Assembly (NCBI RefSeq): GCF_026261605.1
Contig: NZ_CP102486.1
Coordinates: forward strand, 1,736,001-1,800,000
Length of the DNA: 64,000 nucleotides
Reading direction: 5' to 3'
DNA from: Dechloromonas sp. A34
GTDB lineage: Bacteria; Pseudomonadota; Gammaproteobacteria; Burkholderiales; Rhodocyclaceae
The position numbers were made by a program, and so were the translations under genes. A model generated the notes under the pieces. The model was given only the letters and a program-made list of their open reading frames with translations. It made no database searches and was not told where the DNA came from. Positions within the stretch are counted from its first letter, which is position 1, and each line of letters starts with the position of its first letter. Positions 22,297 to 29,902 of this stretch are shown piece after piece.

Positions 22297-23469
22297 CTAC
22301 TTCGACAGGTTGCGCATGGCCCGTTCCAGGCCGTCGATAGTCAGCGGGAACATGCGTTTGCCGGTCAGTTGCTGGATCAGTTGAATCGACGGCGTGTAGC
22401 TCCAGTGTTCCTCGGGCAGCGGGGTGAGCCAGGCGGCGTGCGGCCAGGTCTTGAGCAGGCGTTCGAGCCAGACGGCACCGGCTTCCTCGTTCCAGTGCTC
22501 GACACTGCCGCCGGGGCGGGCGATTTCGTAAGGGCTCATGCTGGCGTCGCCGACGAAGACCAGCTTGTAGTCGGGGCCGTAGGTGTGGATGACGTCCCAG
22601 GTTGACAGTTTTTCGTCGTAGCGGCGGCGATTGTCCTTCCAGACGCCTTCATAGACGCAGTTGTGGAAATAGAAGTGTTCGAGGTGCTTGAACTCGGCGC
22701 GCGCTGCCGAGAACAGTTCCTCGCAGGCCTGGATGTGGTCGTCCATCGAGCCGCCGATATCGAGGAAGAGCAGCACCTTGACTGCGTTGTGGCGTTCCGG
22801 CCGCAGATGCAGGTCGAGCCAGCCGCCATTCCTCGCCGTGCCGGCGATGGTGCCGTCGAGGTCGAGTTCGGTCGGGGCACCTAGGCGGGCAAAACGGCGC
22901 AGGCGGCGCAGGGCGACCTTGATGTTGCGCACGCCGAGGTCGAGCGAGTCGTCGAGGTTACGGAATTCGCGCTGCTCCCAAACCTTGATCGCCGTGCGAT
23001 TGCCGACCGAGTCGCCGCCGATGCGCACGCCTTCCGGGTTGTAGCCGCCGTGGCCGTAGGGCGAGGTGCCGGCGGTGCCGATCCACTTGCTGCCCCCGGC
23101 ATGGCGTTCCTTCTGCTCGGCCAGGCGCTGCTTCAACTGTTCGAAAACCTTCTCGTAGCCGAGCTTCTGCAACTTCAGGCGATCGGCTTCCGAGAGATGA
23201 CGGCGGGCCGCCAGTTCCAGCCATTCCTCGGGCACCTCGGGGGCGAAGCCAGGCAGGGCCTCGACGCCGTGAAAATACTCGCCGAAGGCGCGGTCGAAAC
23301 GGTCGTAGAGCGCCTCGTCCTTGACCAGCAGGGTGCGCGATAGCAGGTAGAAATCGTCCAGGCTGCCGCTGACCAGCCGCGCCTCGAGCGCTTCGAGCAG
23401 GGCCAGCAGCTCGTTGGTCGACACCGGGAGCTGGCGCGCCTTGAGGTGCAGGAAGAAATCGACCAGCAT
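22297..23469 (-). CDS. VWA-domain CoxE-like protein, partner of a MoxR ATPase
   Basis: This 390-residue soluble protein has the CoxE-type von Willebrand factor A architecture: an N-terminal helical region with LARLGAPTELDLDGTI, and a VWA domain in the C-terminal half. The metal-site motif reads DIGGSMDD instead of the usual DxSxS, so the first serine is glycine; related CoxE-like proteins often show this. It lies 3 bp downstream of the MoxR-type ATPase gene in the same operon. Such AAA+/VWA pairs act as chaperones or activators of metal enzymes, as in NorQ/NorD and CbbQ/CbbO. No client enzyme is adjacent here. Confidence 0.85.
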   Translation of the reverse strand: MLVDFFLHLKARQLPVSTNELLALLEALEARLVSGSLDDFYLLSRTLLVKDEALYDRFDRAFGEYFHGVEALPGFAPEVPEEWLELAARRHLSEADRLKLQKLGYEKVFEQLKQRLAEQKERHAGGSKWIGTAGTSPYGHGGYNPEGVRIGGDSVGNRTAIKVWEQREFRNLDDSLDLGVRNIKVALRRLRRFARLGAPTELDLDGTIAGTARNGGWLDLHLRPERHNAVKVLLFLDIGGSMDDHIQACEELFSAARAEFKHLEHFYFHNCVYEGVWKDNRRRYDEKLSTWDVIHTYGPDYKLVFVGDASMSPYEIARPGGSVEHWNEEAGAVWLERLLKTWPHAAWLTPLPEEHWSYTPSIQLIQQLTGKRMFPLTIDGLERAMRNLSK

Positions 23470-23472
23470 GCC

Positions 23473-24315
23473 CTAGCTCTTGCGGCGGTTCATGAAAGCC
23501 AGGCGCTCGAAGAGATGGACGTCCTGCTCGTTCTTGAGCAGGGCGCCGTGCAGCGGCGGAATGGCGTCCTTGGCTTCCTTGGCGCGCAGGGCTTCCGGCG
23601 GAATATCTTCGGCCAGGAGCAGTTTCAGCCAGTCGATCAGTTCGCTGGTCGATGGCTTCTTCTTCAGACCGGGCACCTCGCGCAGATCGAAGAAGACCTC
23701 CAGCGCTTCCTTGAGTAGATCGTGCTTGAGTACTGGAAAGTGCACGGCGACGATCCGTTTCATCGTCTCCCGGTCCGGGAACTTGATGTAGTGGAAGAAG
23801 CAGCGGCGCAGGAAGGCATCCGGCAGTTCCTTCTCGTTGTTCGAGGTGATGATGATCAGCGGCCGGTGCTTGGCCTTGATCGTGCGCTGCAGCTCGTAGC
23901 AGTGGAATTCCATGCGGTCGAGTTCGCGCAGCAGATCGTTGGGGAATTCGATGTCGGCCTTGTCGATCTCGTCGATCAGCACCACCGAAGGTTCGTCGCA
24001 CTCGAAGGCCTGCCACAGTACGCCATGCACGATGTAGTGCGAAATGTCCTCGACGCGCGGATCGCCCAACTGCGAATCGCGCAGGCGGGACACCGCGTCA
24101 TATTCGTAGAGGCCCTGCTGGGCCTTGGTCGTCGATTTGATGTGCCACTGGAAGAGCGGCATGCCGAGCGCGCCGGCCACTTCCTCGGCGAGCAGCGTCT
24201 TGCCGGTGCCCGGCTCGCCCTTGATCAGAAGCGGGCGTTGCAGGGCGATGGCGGCATTGACCGCCAGCGTCAGGTCGCGGGTGGCGACGTAGGTTTCGGT
24301 ACCTTCGAATTTCAT
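23473..24315 (-). CDS. MoxR-family AAA+ ATPase
   Basis: A 280-residue AAA+ protein with Walker A GEPGTGKT (about residue 33), Walker B VVLIDEIDKAD (about residue 99) and sensor 1 in LIIITSNNEKELPDAFLRRC, typical of MoxR ATPases. I chose the ATG at 24315 (MKFEGTETY), where homology begins. The in-frame region up to 24468 looks like untranslated leader. It forms a two-gene operon with the CoxE-like VWA gene, its expected partner in remodelling a client protein. Confidence 0.9.
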   Translation of the reverse strand: MKFEGTETYVATRDLTLAVNAAIALQRPLLIKGEPGTGKTLLAEEVAGALGMPLFQWHIKSTTKAQQGLYEYDAVSRLRDSQLGDPRVEDISHYIVHGVLWQAFECDEPSVVLIDEIDKADIEFPNDLLRELDRMEFHCYELQRTIKAKHRPLIIITSNNEKELPDAFLRRCFFHYIKFPDRETMKRIVAVHFPVLKHDLLKEALEVFFDLREVPGLKKKPSTSELIDWLKLLLAEDIPPEALRAKEAKDAIPPLHGALLKNEQDVHLFERLAFMNRRKS

Positions 24316-24544
24316 GGGGGACTCACCAGGGAGAAAGCCGGATCGCCTTGCGGGGCGGCTTGCGTTACGGGTTGTGTGGCGGCAATGATAAGGCTGACCG
24401 GCGCCGGAATTGGACAGCCGTACTTTAATCAGCGACGTGATGCGGAAAAAGCGGCAATTTTCTGGCAATTCGGTATCGTGACTACGCTTGGTGCGCCCGC
24501 AGCGCCGCTAAGTTCCGCGTCGGCGGCATCTTCAACATTTGTCT

Positions 24545-25861
24545 ATGGAACACTTCGTAATGCAACCGGAACGCCAGCGCCTCATCCGTACATTGTTCGA
24601 CGAATACATCGAGATGTACGCCGCGCGTGACGATCGCCTGACCACCCGCTTCAGCCAGAATTTCAGCGGCTACGCCGGCAGCAGCGACCAGCTCGTCACC
24701 GACCGGGAAGAGTGGATCAGGATCACCCGACTCGATTTCGCCCAGGTGCCCGAGCGCATCCGGATCGAAATGCTGGACCTCGCGCTGCAGGAGCTCACTG
24801 ACGATGTCGTCGCGGCCACCGCTTTCTTTCACATTCACCTGCCGCTCCCCGAGCATGTCCTGGCGCACGAGACGGCGCGTCTGGTGTTGGTCTTCCGGCG
24901 CGAAGGCAGCGACTGGATGATTGCGCACAGCGGCATCTCGATCCCCTTCGGCCTGGCCCGGGAAGGCGAGGTGTACCCGATGACCCGCCTGCAGGAACGC
25001 AATCGCGAACTGGAGGTGCTGGTCGAAGAGCGCACCCGTGATCTGAAAATAGCCAACGACGCGCTTGATGCCCACCGCAATCATCTGGAAACCGAGGTCC
25101 AGCAGCGTACGGCCGCCCTTTCCATCGCCAAGGAGGCGGCAGAAGCTGCCAATCGTGCCAAAAGCATCTTTCTGGGCACGGTGAGCCACGAATTGCGCAC
25201 ACCGATGAATGCCATCATGGGGATGACTTCGGTCGCCCGGGGCCAGGCGACCGACCCGACGCTGATCCGTCGCCTGACGGTGATCGACCGCGCCTCGCAT
25301 CACCTGCTTGCCGTGATCAACGACATTCTCGACATCTCGAAGCTTGAAGCCGAGCGTCTGACCCTGGAATGCAAGGATTTCCGGCTGGACGATATTCTGC
25401 AAAAAATCACTGGTCAGCTCGGCCATCAGGCCGAGGCCAAGGGCCTGCAACTGGTGGTCGACGAGGCGCCGGAAATCGGCGACTTGGCGCTGCAGGGCGA
25501 TCCGCTGCGCCTGGAGCAGATACTGCTCAACCTGGCCGACAATGCCGTCAAATTTACCGATCGCGGGACGATCAGTTTGCGCTCCCGGCTGACCGAGCTT
25601 GACCCGAACGGCGTCCGCTTGAATTTCGAGGTGCAAGACAGCGGCATCGGGATCGCCGAAAAGGACCTCAAACGTCTTTTCTCCCTCTTTGAACAGGCCG
25701 ACGGTTCGACGACCCGCAAGTACGGTGGCACCGGCCTTGGCTTGGTGATCAGCAAGCGCCTGGCGCAGTTGATGGGCGGCGACATCTCGGTGGTCAGCGA
25801 ACCCGGCGTCGGCAGCACCTTCACGCTGAACGTTCGCCTGAACCGGGCGCTTGGCAACTGA
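24545..25861 (+). CDS. Soluble sensor histidine kinase with NTF2-like N-terminal domain
   Basis: This 438-residue protein is a histidine kinase without any transmembrane segment. Residues 1-140 look like a SnoaL/NTF2-fold sensor (alpha-helical start, then LVLVFRREGSDWMIAHSGIS), followed by a coiled coil (about 150-205). The dimerisation/phosphoacceptor domain has His215 in SHELRTPMNA. The ATPase domain has NLADNAVKF, DSGIGI and GGTGLGL boxes. No receiver domain is fused and no response-regulator gene adjoins it, so its partner must be elsewhere. The start is an ATG; a TTG two codons upstream is less likely. Confidence 0.85.
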   Translation: MEHFVMQPERQRLIRTLFDEYIEMYAARDDRLTTRFSQNFSGYAGSSDQLVTDREEWIRITRLDFAQVPERIRIEMLDLALQELTDDVVAATAFFHIHLPLPEHVLAHETARLVLVFRREGSDWMIAHSGISIPFGLAREGEVYPMTRLQERNRELEVLVEERTRDLKIANDALDAHRNHLETEVQQRTAALSIAKEAAEAANRAKSIFLGTVSHELRTPMNAIMGMTSVARGQATDPTLIRRLTVIDRASHHLLAVINDILDISKLEAERLTLECKDFRLDDILQKITGQLGHQAEAKGLQLVVDEAPEIGDLALQGDPLRLEQILLNLADNAVKFTDRGTISLRSRLTELDPNGVRLNFEVQDSGIGIAEKDLKRLFSLFEQADGSTTRKYGGTGLGLVISKRLAQLMGGDISVVSEPGVGSTFTLNVRLNRALGN

Positions 25862-25984
25862 GCAGCGTCGACTACGCGTTTGCCCGGTGACCGAGGTTAC
25901 ATACCAATAGCTGGCGACTGGCCACAATCCATCGCGTCGCCCACCTTGAGGCGACGACAGCCCCTAACCCCGATGGAGAAAATC

Positions 25985-26431
25985 ATGTCACTGACCACCG
26001 CCAAATTTGTCCGCACCGCAATTCTCGCGCTGACCACCGCCACCCTGTCGCTGGCCGTCGTTGCCGCCGATGCTCCGAAATCCCTCTACGACCGCCTGGG
26101 CGGCAAACCGGCGCTCAATGCCGTGGTCGGCGAATTGTGGACGCAGGTTGCCGCCGACGCCCGGATCAATGGCCGGTTTGCCCACACCAAGCCGGAAGTC
26201 TTCGGCGCCCAGCTAGTCGATTTCCTGTGCGTGACCAGCGGTGGCCCCTGCAAGTACTCGGGCGCCGACATGAAGAGCGCCCACACCGGCATGAAGCTGA
26301 GCGAACTGGAGTTCAACGCCCTGGCCGAAGATACCGTCAAGGCGCTCGACAAATTCAATGTGCCCGCTACCGAAAAAGGCGAAGTCATGACCCTGCTCGG
26401 CAGCCTGAAGGGCGACGTCATCAACCGCTAA
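25985..26431 (+). CDS. Exported group 1 truncated hemoglobin
   Basis: This 148-residue product has a signal peptide (about residues 1-31, ending VVAADA) followed by a 2-on-2 globin of group 1. YDRLGGKPAL begins the globin, SAHTGMKLSELEF contains the likely proximal heme histidine, and DKFNVPATEK ends it. Truncated hemoglobins bind O2 or NO, and an exported form would act in the periplasm. The ATG at 25985 has a GGAG site 6 bp upstream, which favours it over the ATG at 25973. It is followed 72 bp later by a Rap1a/Tai-like gene. Confidence 0.88.
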   Translation: MSLTTAKFVRTAILALTTATLSLAVVAADAPKSLYDRLGGKPALNAVVGELWTQVAADARINGRFAHTKPEVFGAQLVDFLCVTSGGPCKYSGADMKSAHTGMKLSELEFNALAEDTVKALDKFNVPATEKGEVMTLLGSLKGDVINR

Positions 26432-26503
26432 GGCGGTTCGCCAGGTGGTGGGCTGGAGATCGGCCCGCCACCGTTCCGAATCAGAACCCGCATCCCGTTC
26501 GCC

Positions 26504-26839
26504 ATGAAGAAAATATTCAGAATCGTTTTGTCCATTGTCGCCCTGCTGTTCGCCTCGCAGGCTCCGGCCCTGACCGACCGTGCCCATCTCGAGAAATGGT
26601 GCACCCACGGTTCGCAGGTCGCGGCAGGGCGTTGCATCGGTTACCTGCTGGCGGCCGAGGATGCCTTGTCGACGGCAGAAGTCGAGGGTGTAAGGGCCTG
26701 CGTGCCGCGCGACGTCACCCTGCAACAGCTGCATCAGGCGCTGATCGAATGGCTGGCTACCCATCCCGATGCCGCGGGGGAGACGGCGCTCGGCCTGGTC
26801 GCGCGGGCCTACGCCGAGCGTTTTCCCTGCGGGAAATGA
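26504..26839 (+). CDS. Exported Rap1a/Tai-domain protein
   Basis: A 111-residue secreted protein: signal peptide (residues 1-22, ending APAL), then a domain with four conserved cysteines (Cys33, the Cys in AAGRCIGYL, Cys65 and the Cys of FPCGK). It resembles the Rap1a/Tai immunity fold that protects against type VI secreted peptidoglycan amidases. No effector gene or secretion system is nearby, so it may be an orphan or have another periplasmic role. A strong bidirectional terminator follows. Confidence 0.7.
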   Translation: MKKIFRIVLSIVALLFASQAPALTDRAHLEKWCTHGSQVAAGRCIGYLLAAEDALSTAEVEGVRACVPRDVTLQQLHQALIEWLATHPDAAGETALGLVARAYAERFPCGK

Positions 26840-26921
26840 CAGGTAGCCCGCTCGGCGGCTACTACTTCCTTCTGGCGGGCCAGTGCCGTCAGAGGCCGCA
26901 AGAAAAGCATCCCTGAAACGG

Positions 26922-26949
26922 AAAACGCCCCAGAAATACGGGGCGTTTT
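26922..26949. terminator. Bidirectional intrinsic terminator
   Basis: Stem AAAACGCCCC / GGGGCGTTTT with an 8-nt loop. The A-run on one side and T-run on the other let it work on both strands, between the Rap1a/Tai-like gene (plus) and the chemoreceptor gene (minus), which converge here. Confidence 0.9.
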
Positions 26950-26994
26950 GTTTTGCATGGGGTCCGGCGCTGTCTTAGCCGCCGTTTCTCGATG

Positions 26995-28617
26995 TCAGCC
27001 GGTTACCTGGAAATGCTCGACCAGCCCCCTCAACTCAAGCGCGGTCTTCGCCGTATCGGAGGCCTTGGCTGCGACTTGGGAGACGCTTTCTCCGGTTTGC
27101 TCGGCGGCCCGTGAAATGTTGTCCATCGAGCACGCGGTCTGCTGCGCAACCTTGCTTTGCTCCGCCGTCGAGTTGGCTATGTCGTCGGCCAGGCGCGACA
27201 GTTCTCCGGCGGCGTCGAGGATGCGGGCAAAGGATTCGTGCAGTTGCCCGGTCTGGCTGGCGCTTTGCTCGACGTCGGTGCTGACCGTGCTCATCGCGCT
27301 GACTGCCGCCTCTGCCTTGGTCTGGATCGAATGCACCATTTGATTGATGTCGGCCGTACTGTGCGCCGTCCGTTCGGCGAGCTTGCGTACCTCGTCGGCC
27401 ACCACCGCAAAGCCCCGTCCGCTTTCCCCGGCCCGCGCTGCCTCGATTGCCGCGTTGAGTGCCAGCAGGTTGGTCTGGTCGGCAATTTCCTTGATCACCG
27501 AGGTCATCTCGTTGATCCGTTCGATCTCGGCCGACAACTCACCAACGGCATTGCTGGACGCCGTCGCGGCCTGCAGCGCACGCTGCGTCGTCGCCGCATT
27601 CTTGTCCACCTCGGCGGCGCTGTCATGGGCGATCTGGCGCGTCCGTTGCGAGGCGTCGGCGATCTCCTGCGTCCGCTTGGAGACTTCGGAAACCGAAACG
27701 GTCAGCTCCTGCATGCCCGCGCTGATCTGCATCACGCTTTCCGTCTGGCGGTCTACGACATCGTGTACGGTCTGCGTTTCAGCCGACAGCGAATCGGAGG
27801 TCTCGGACAAACGCCGCGATGCCTGGCGGACCGAAGCCAGTGTCCGGTTCAGTGCCTTGACCGCGGTATTGACCGAGGCCGCCATGTCGCCGATCTCGTC
27901 CTTCGAAGAAACCTCGACATGGACGGTCAGGTCGCCACCGGCAACGCGTTCGAGTACGCCCCGCACTGCTTCAGCCGGACGGGAGATCGAGCGCACGATG
28001 ACCACCGCACCGATCAGCATTGTGGCCACTGCCGCGGCAAACACGCCGGTCACCAGCCAGTTCAAACGTTCGCCGAGCTGGGCGCTGGCCTCGTAGGTCC
28101 GGCGCATCGCCGTGTTTTCGAGTTCGATCAACTTGCCCAGGGGCTTCTGGAGCTTGCTGATGATGGCCGGCCATTCGTCCTCGACCAGGGCGGCCAGGGC
28201 ATCCTGATCATCGGCGTCGTAAAGACGGTCGATGCGATCGAAGAGGGCGGGCAAGGTGGCAATCTGCTGGTCGATGGCCTGGATCAGCTCGATCTCCTCC
28301 GGCGAGTTCCCCTTGTTGGCGTTCGTGAAAATTTTCCAGTGTTCGGGAATCCGGGCACGGTTGTCCTTCAGATGGATACGTGACCCGGCACGTGGCAATT
28401 GTCCGACCGACACCGCGAGGACCCGGAAACGGATCTCGCTCATGATGCTGTCGATTTCCTGGACCGAGATCAGCGGCTGGACCGAGTGCTCGTACACATC
28501 GGTCAGCGCGCCGTGCGACGCCCGATTGCTGTAGATGTTGACACTCACGAAGAGGAGCATGATCAACAGCGCACCAATCGTCGCTGCATATAGTTTGGTG
28601 CTAAGCGTGATTCTCAT
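26995..28617 (-). CDS. Methyl-accepting chemotaxis protein
   Basis: A 540-residue chemoreceptor. It has an N-terminal transmembrane helix (about residues 8-29), a four-helix-bundle periplasmic sensor (about 32-185), a second helix (about 187-210) and a HAMP domain (about 211-265). The cytoplasmic signalling hairpin tip is intact ([20 protein letters not shown], then [15 protein letters not shown]). There is no C-terminal CheR-tethering pentapeptide. It is a single-gene unit closed by a shared terminator. The ligand is unknown. Confidence 0.94.
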   Translation of the reverse strand: MRITLSTKLYAATIGALLIMLLFVSVNIYSNRASHGALTDVYEHSVQPLISVQEIDSIMSEIRFRVLAVSVGQLPRAGSRIHLKDNRARIPEHWKIFTNANKGNSPEEIELIQAIDQQIATLPALFDRIDRLYDADDQDALAALVEDEWPAIISKLQKPLGKLIELENTAMRRTYEASAQLGERLNWLVTGVFAAAVATMLIGAVVIVRSISRPAEAVRGVLERVAGGDLTVHVEVSSKDEIGDMAASVNTAVKALNRTLASVRQASRRLSETSDSLSAETQTVHDVVDRQTESVMQISAGMQELTVSVSEVSKRTQEIADASQRTRQIAHDSAAEVDKNAATTQRALQAATASSNAVGELSAEIERINEMTSVIKEIADQTNLLALNAAIEAARAGESGRGFAVVADEVRKLAERTAHSTADINQMVHSIQTKAEAAVSAMSTVSTDVEQSASQTGQLHESFARILDAAGELSRLADDIANSTAEQSKVAQQTACSMDNISRAAEQTGESVSQVAAKASDTAKTALELRGLVEHFQVTG

Positions 28618-28695
28618 CGGTGTCCTTCATGGCACTGAATGGCAAATGGCCGAATCCGCGGACTCGGCCATTCAGGTTGAGCCGTGACGGCGCAA

Positions 28696-29148
28696 TTATT
28701 CGATCGGGTAGCCCTTGGCCTTCCATTCCGGGAAGCCGCCGCGGAACCAATGAATCTTGGTGTAGCCCGCCTTGATCGACATGGTCGCGGCCTTGAAACT
28801 CTTCCAGCAGTCGCCGGCATTGCAGTACAGGACGACCGGAGCTTTCTTGTCAGCCGGCATCTGGCTGAGGTCGAACTTGTCCTGGGAGGGATCGAAGTCG
28901 ACCGCCTTAGCGCTCTTTTCCTTGTACGGAATGTTCTTCGCACCCTTGATGTGGCCTTCGGAATATTCCGCGGCAACCCGGGCGTCGATCACCGGCACGC
29001 CCTTGTCCATCAGTTGTTTGACCTGATCAGCGGAAACCAGCGTCGTGCCCGACAAGGTCGCCGGCGTTTCGGCGGCCTGTGCCAGACCAGCCAGCCCCAG
29101 GAAAACCATGGCAGCGGTTGCCTTGGCAAGAATACGGGTGAACTTCAT
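28696..29148 (-). CDS. Exported rhodanese-like protein
   Basis: This 150-residue product has a signal peptide (MKFTRILAK through AQAAE, about residues 1-24) and a single rhodanese domain. The active-site loop starts at the catalytic cysteine in LYCNAGDCWKS. Rhodaneses transfer sulfane sulfur, and an exported one would act in the periplasm. I chose the ATG at 29148 because a strong GGAGGGAG site precedes it; upstream in-frame codons up to 29229 are probably leader. The region above it (29149-29459) is AT-rich and probably carries the divergent promoters for this gene and the next. Confidence 0.9.
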   Translation of the reverse strand: MKFTRILAKATAAMVFLGLAGLAQAAETPATLSGTTLVSADQVKQLMDKGVPVIDARVAAEYSEGHIKGAKNIPYKEKSAKAVDFDPSQDKFDLSQMPADKKAPVVLYCNAGDCWKSFKAATMSIKAGYTKIHWFRGGFPEWKAKGYPIE

Positions 29149-29459
29149 AACTCCCTCCGGATACGTATTATTGGAAATGGACATGCCCGCGGTTGATAGC
29201 CAGATTCGTGCCACAAAGGAAATCGGCAAATAAATGCGGTTTTTGACATAAACATAAGAAAATCATCAAATTCTATTCCTGGTTGTGGGAATTATGCTTT
29301 ATGAATGTCAATATCGGGAATCGCTGGTTCGCTGCCAACGGGGAGTGATTTATGGTTTCTCTCTTTGCGGCCAAATCTCTTCGACCGCTTTAAGTTGCTT
29401 GGCCATGGGGCGACGCTTTGTGGACTATGATGGTCTGACGAGGTACGGAGGTGAGGATC

Positions 29460-29783
29460 ATGCCGACGAGACTACTGGCCGCGGTGATTGGTTTGGTGCT
29501 TGGAGTGTCCACATGCTCCGTTGCGCATGCCCAGGTAGACAAAGTCCTTGTCCATGTCGTCAGCTGGGTTCTGCAGAAACAAATCGATGAACTGGAGAAG
29601 GCGAACGATCCGAACCGGGACCTGCGCGAGTACAACGCCGGGGACAAATACGACGCTCGTGACCAGTACGCTCCCCGTGAGCAGCCAAAATATCAGGAGC
29701 CACCGGCCTACCGCGGCTACGGCAATGAACCCAATGCTGGCCGCCCCGAGAGCAACCAAACCGTTGGGCCGGCCACGCAATAG
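29460..29783 (+). CDS. Small exported hypothetical protein
   Basis: A 107-residue product that I do not recognise. It has a signal peptide (residues 1-26, ending SVAHAQ), an amphipathic stretch (VDKVLVHVVSWVLQKQIDEL) and then a low-complexity hydrophilic tail rich in Asp, Arg, Tyr, Pro and Gln. The ATG has a GGAGGTGAGG site a few bases upstream, and the gene is closed by an intrinsic terminator, so it is likely real. A periplasmic location is inferred. Confidence 0.7.
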   Translation: MPTRLLAAVIGLVLGVSTCSVAHAQVDKVLVHVVSWVLQKQIDELEKANDPNRDLREYNAGDKYDARDQYAPREQPKYQEPPAYRGYGNEPNAGRPESNQTVGPATQ

Positions 29784-29854
29784 GGGGGCTTGCATAGCCA
29801 CTTTTGAATTGTGGGTCGAACACTCCGGTCGCGCGAAAAGCCTCTCCCAAACGA

Positions 29855-29885
29855 AAAACGCCCCGAAAAATCGGGGCGTTTTGTT
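29855..29885. terminator. Bidirectional intrinsic terminator
   Basis: A 12-bp stem (AAAACGCCCCGA / TCGGGGCGTTTT) with an AAAA loop sits between the convergent small exported gene and nrdJ. Its A/T flanks allow termination on both strands. It closely resembles the terminator at 26922-26949. Confidence 0.92.
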
Positions 29886-29902
29886 TGGGGCCGGGTGCTG
29901 CC

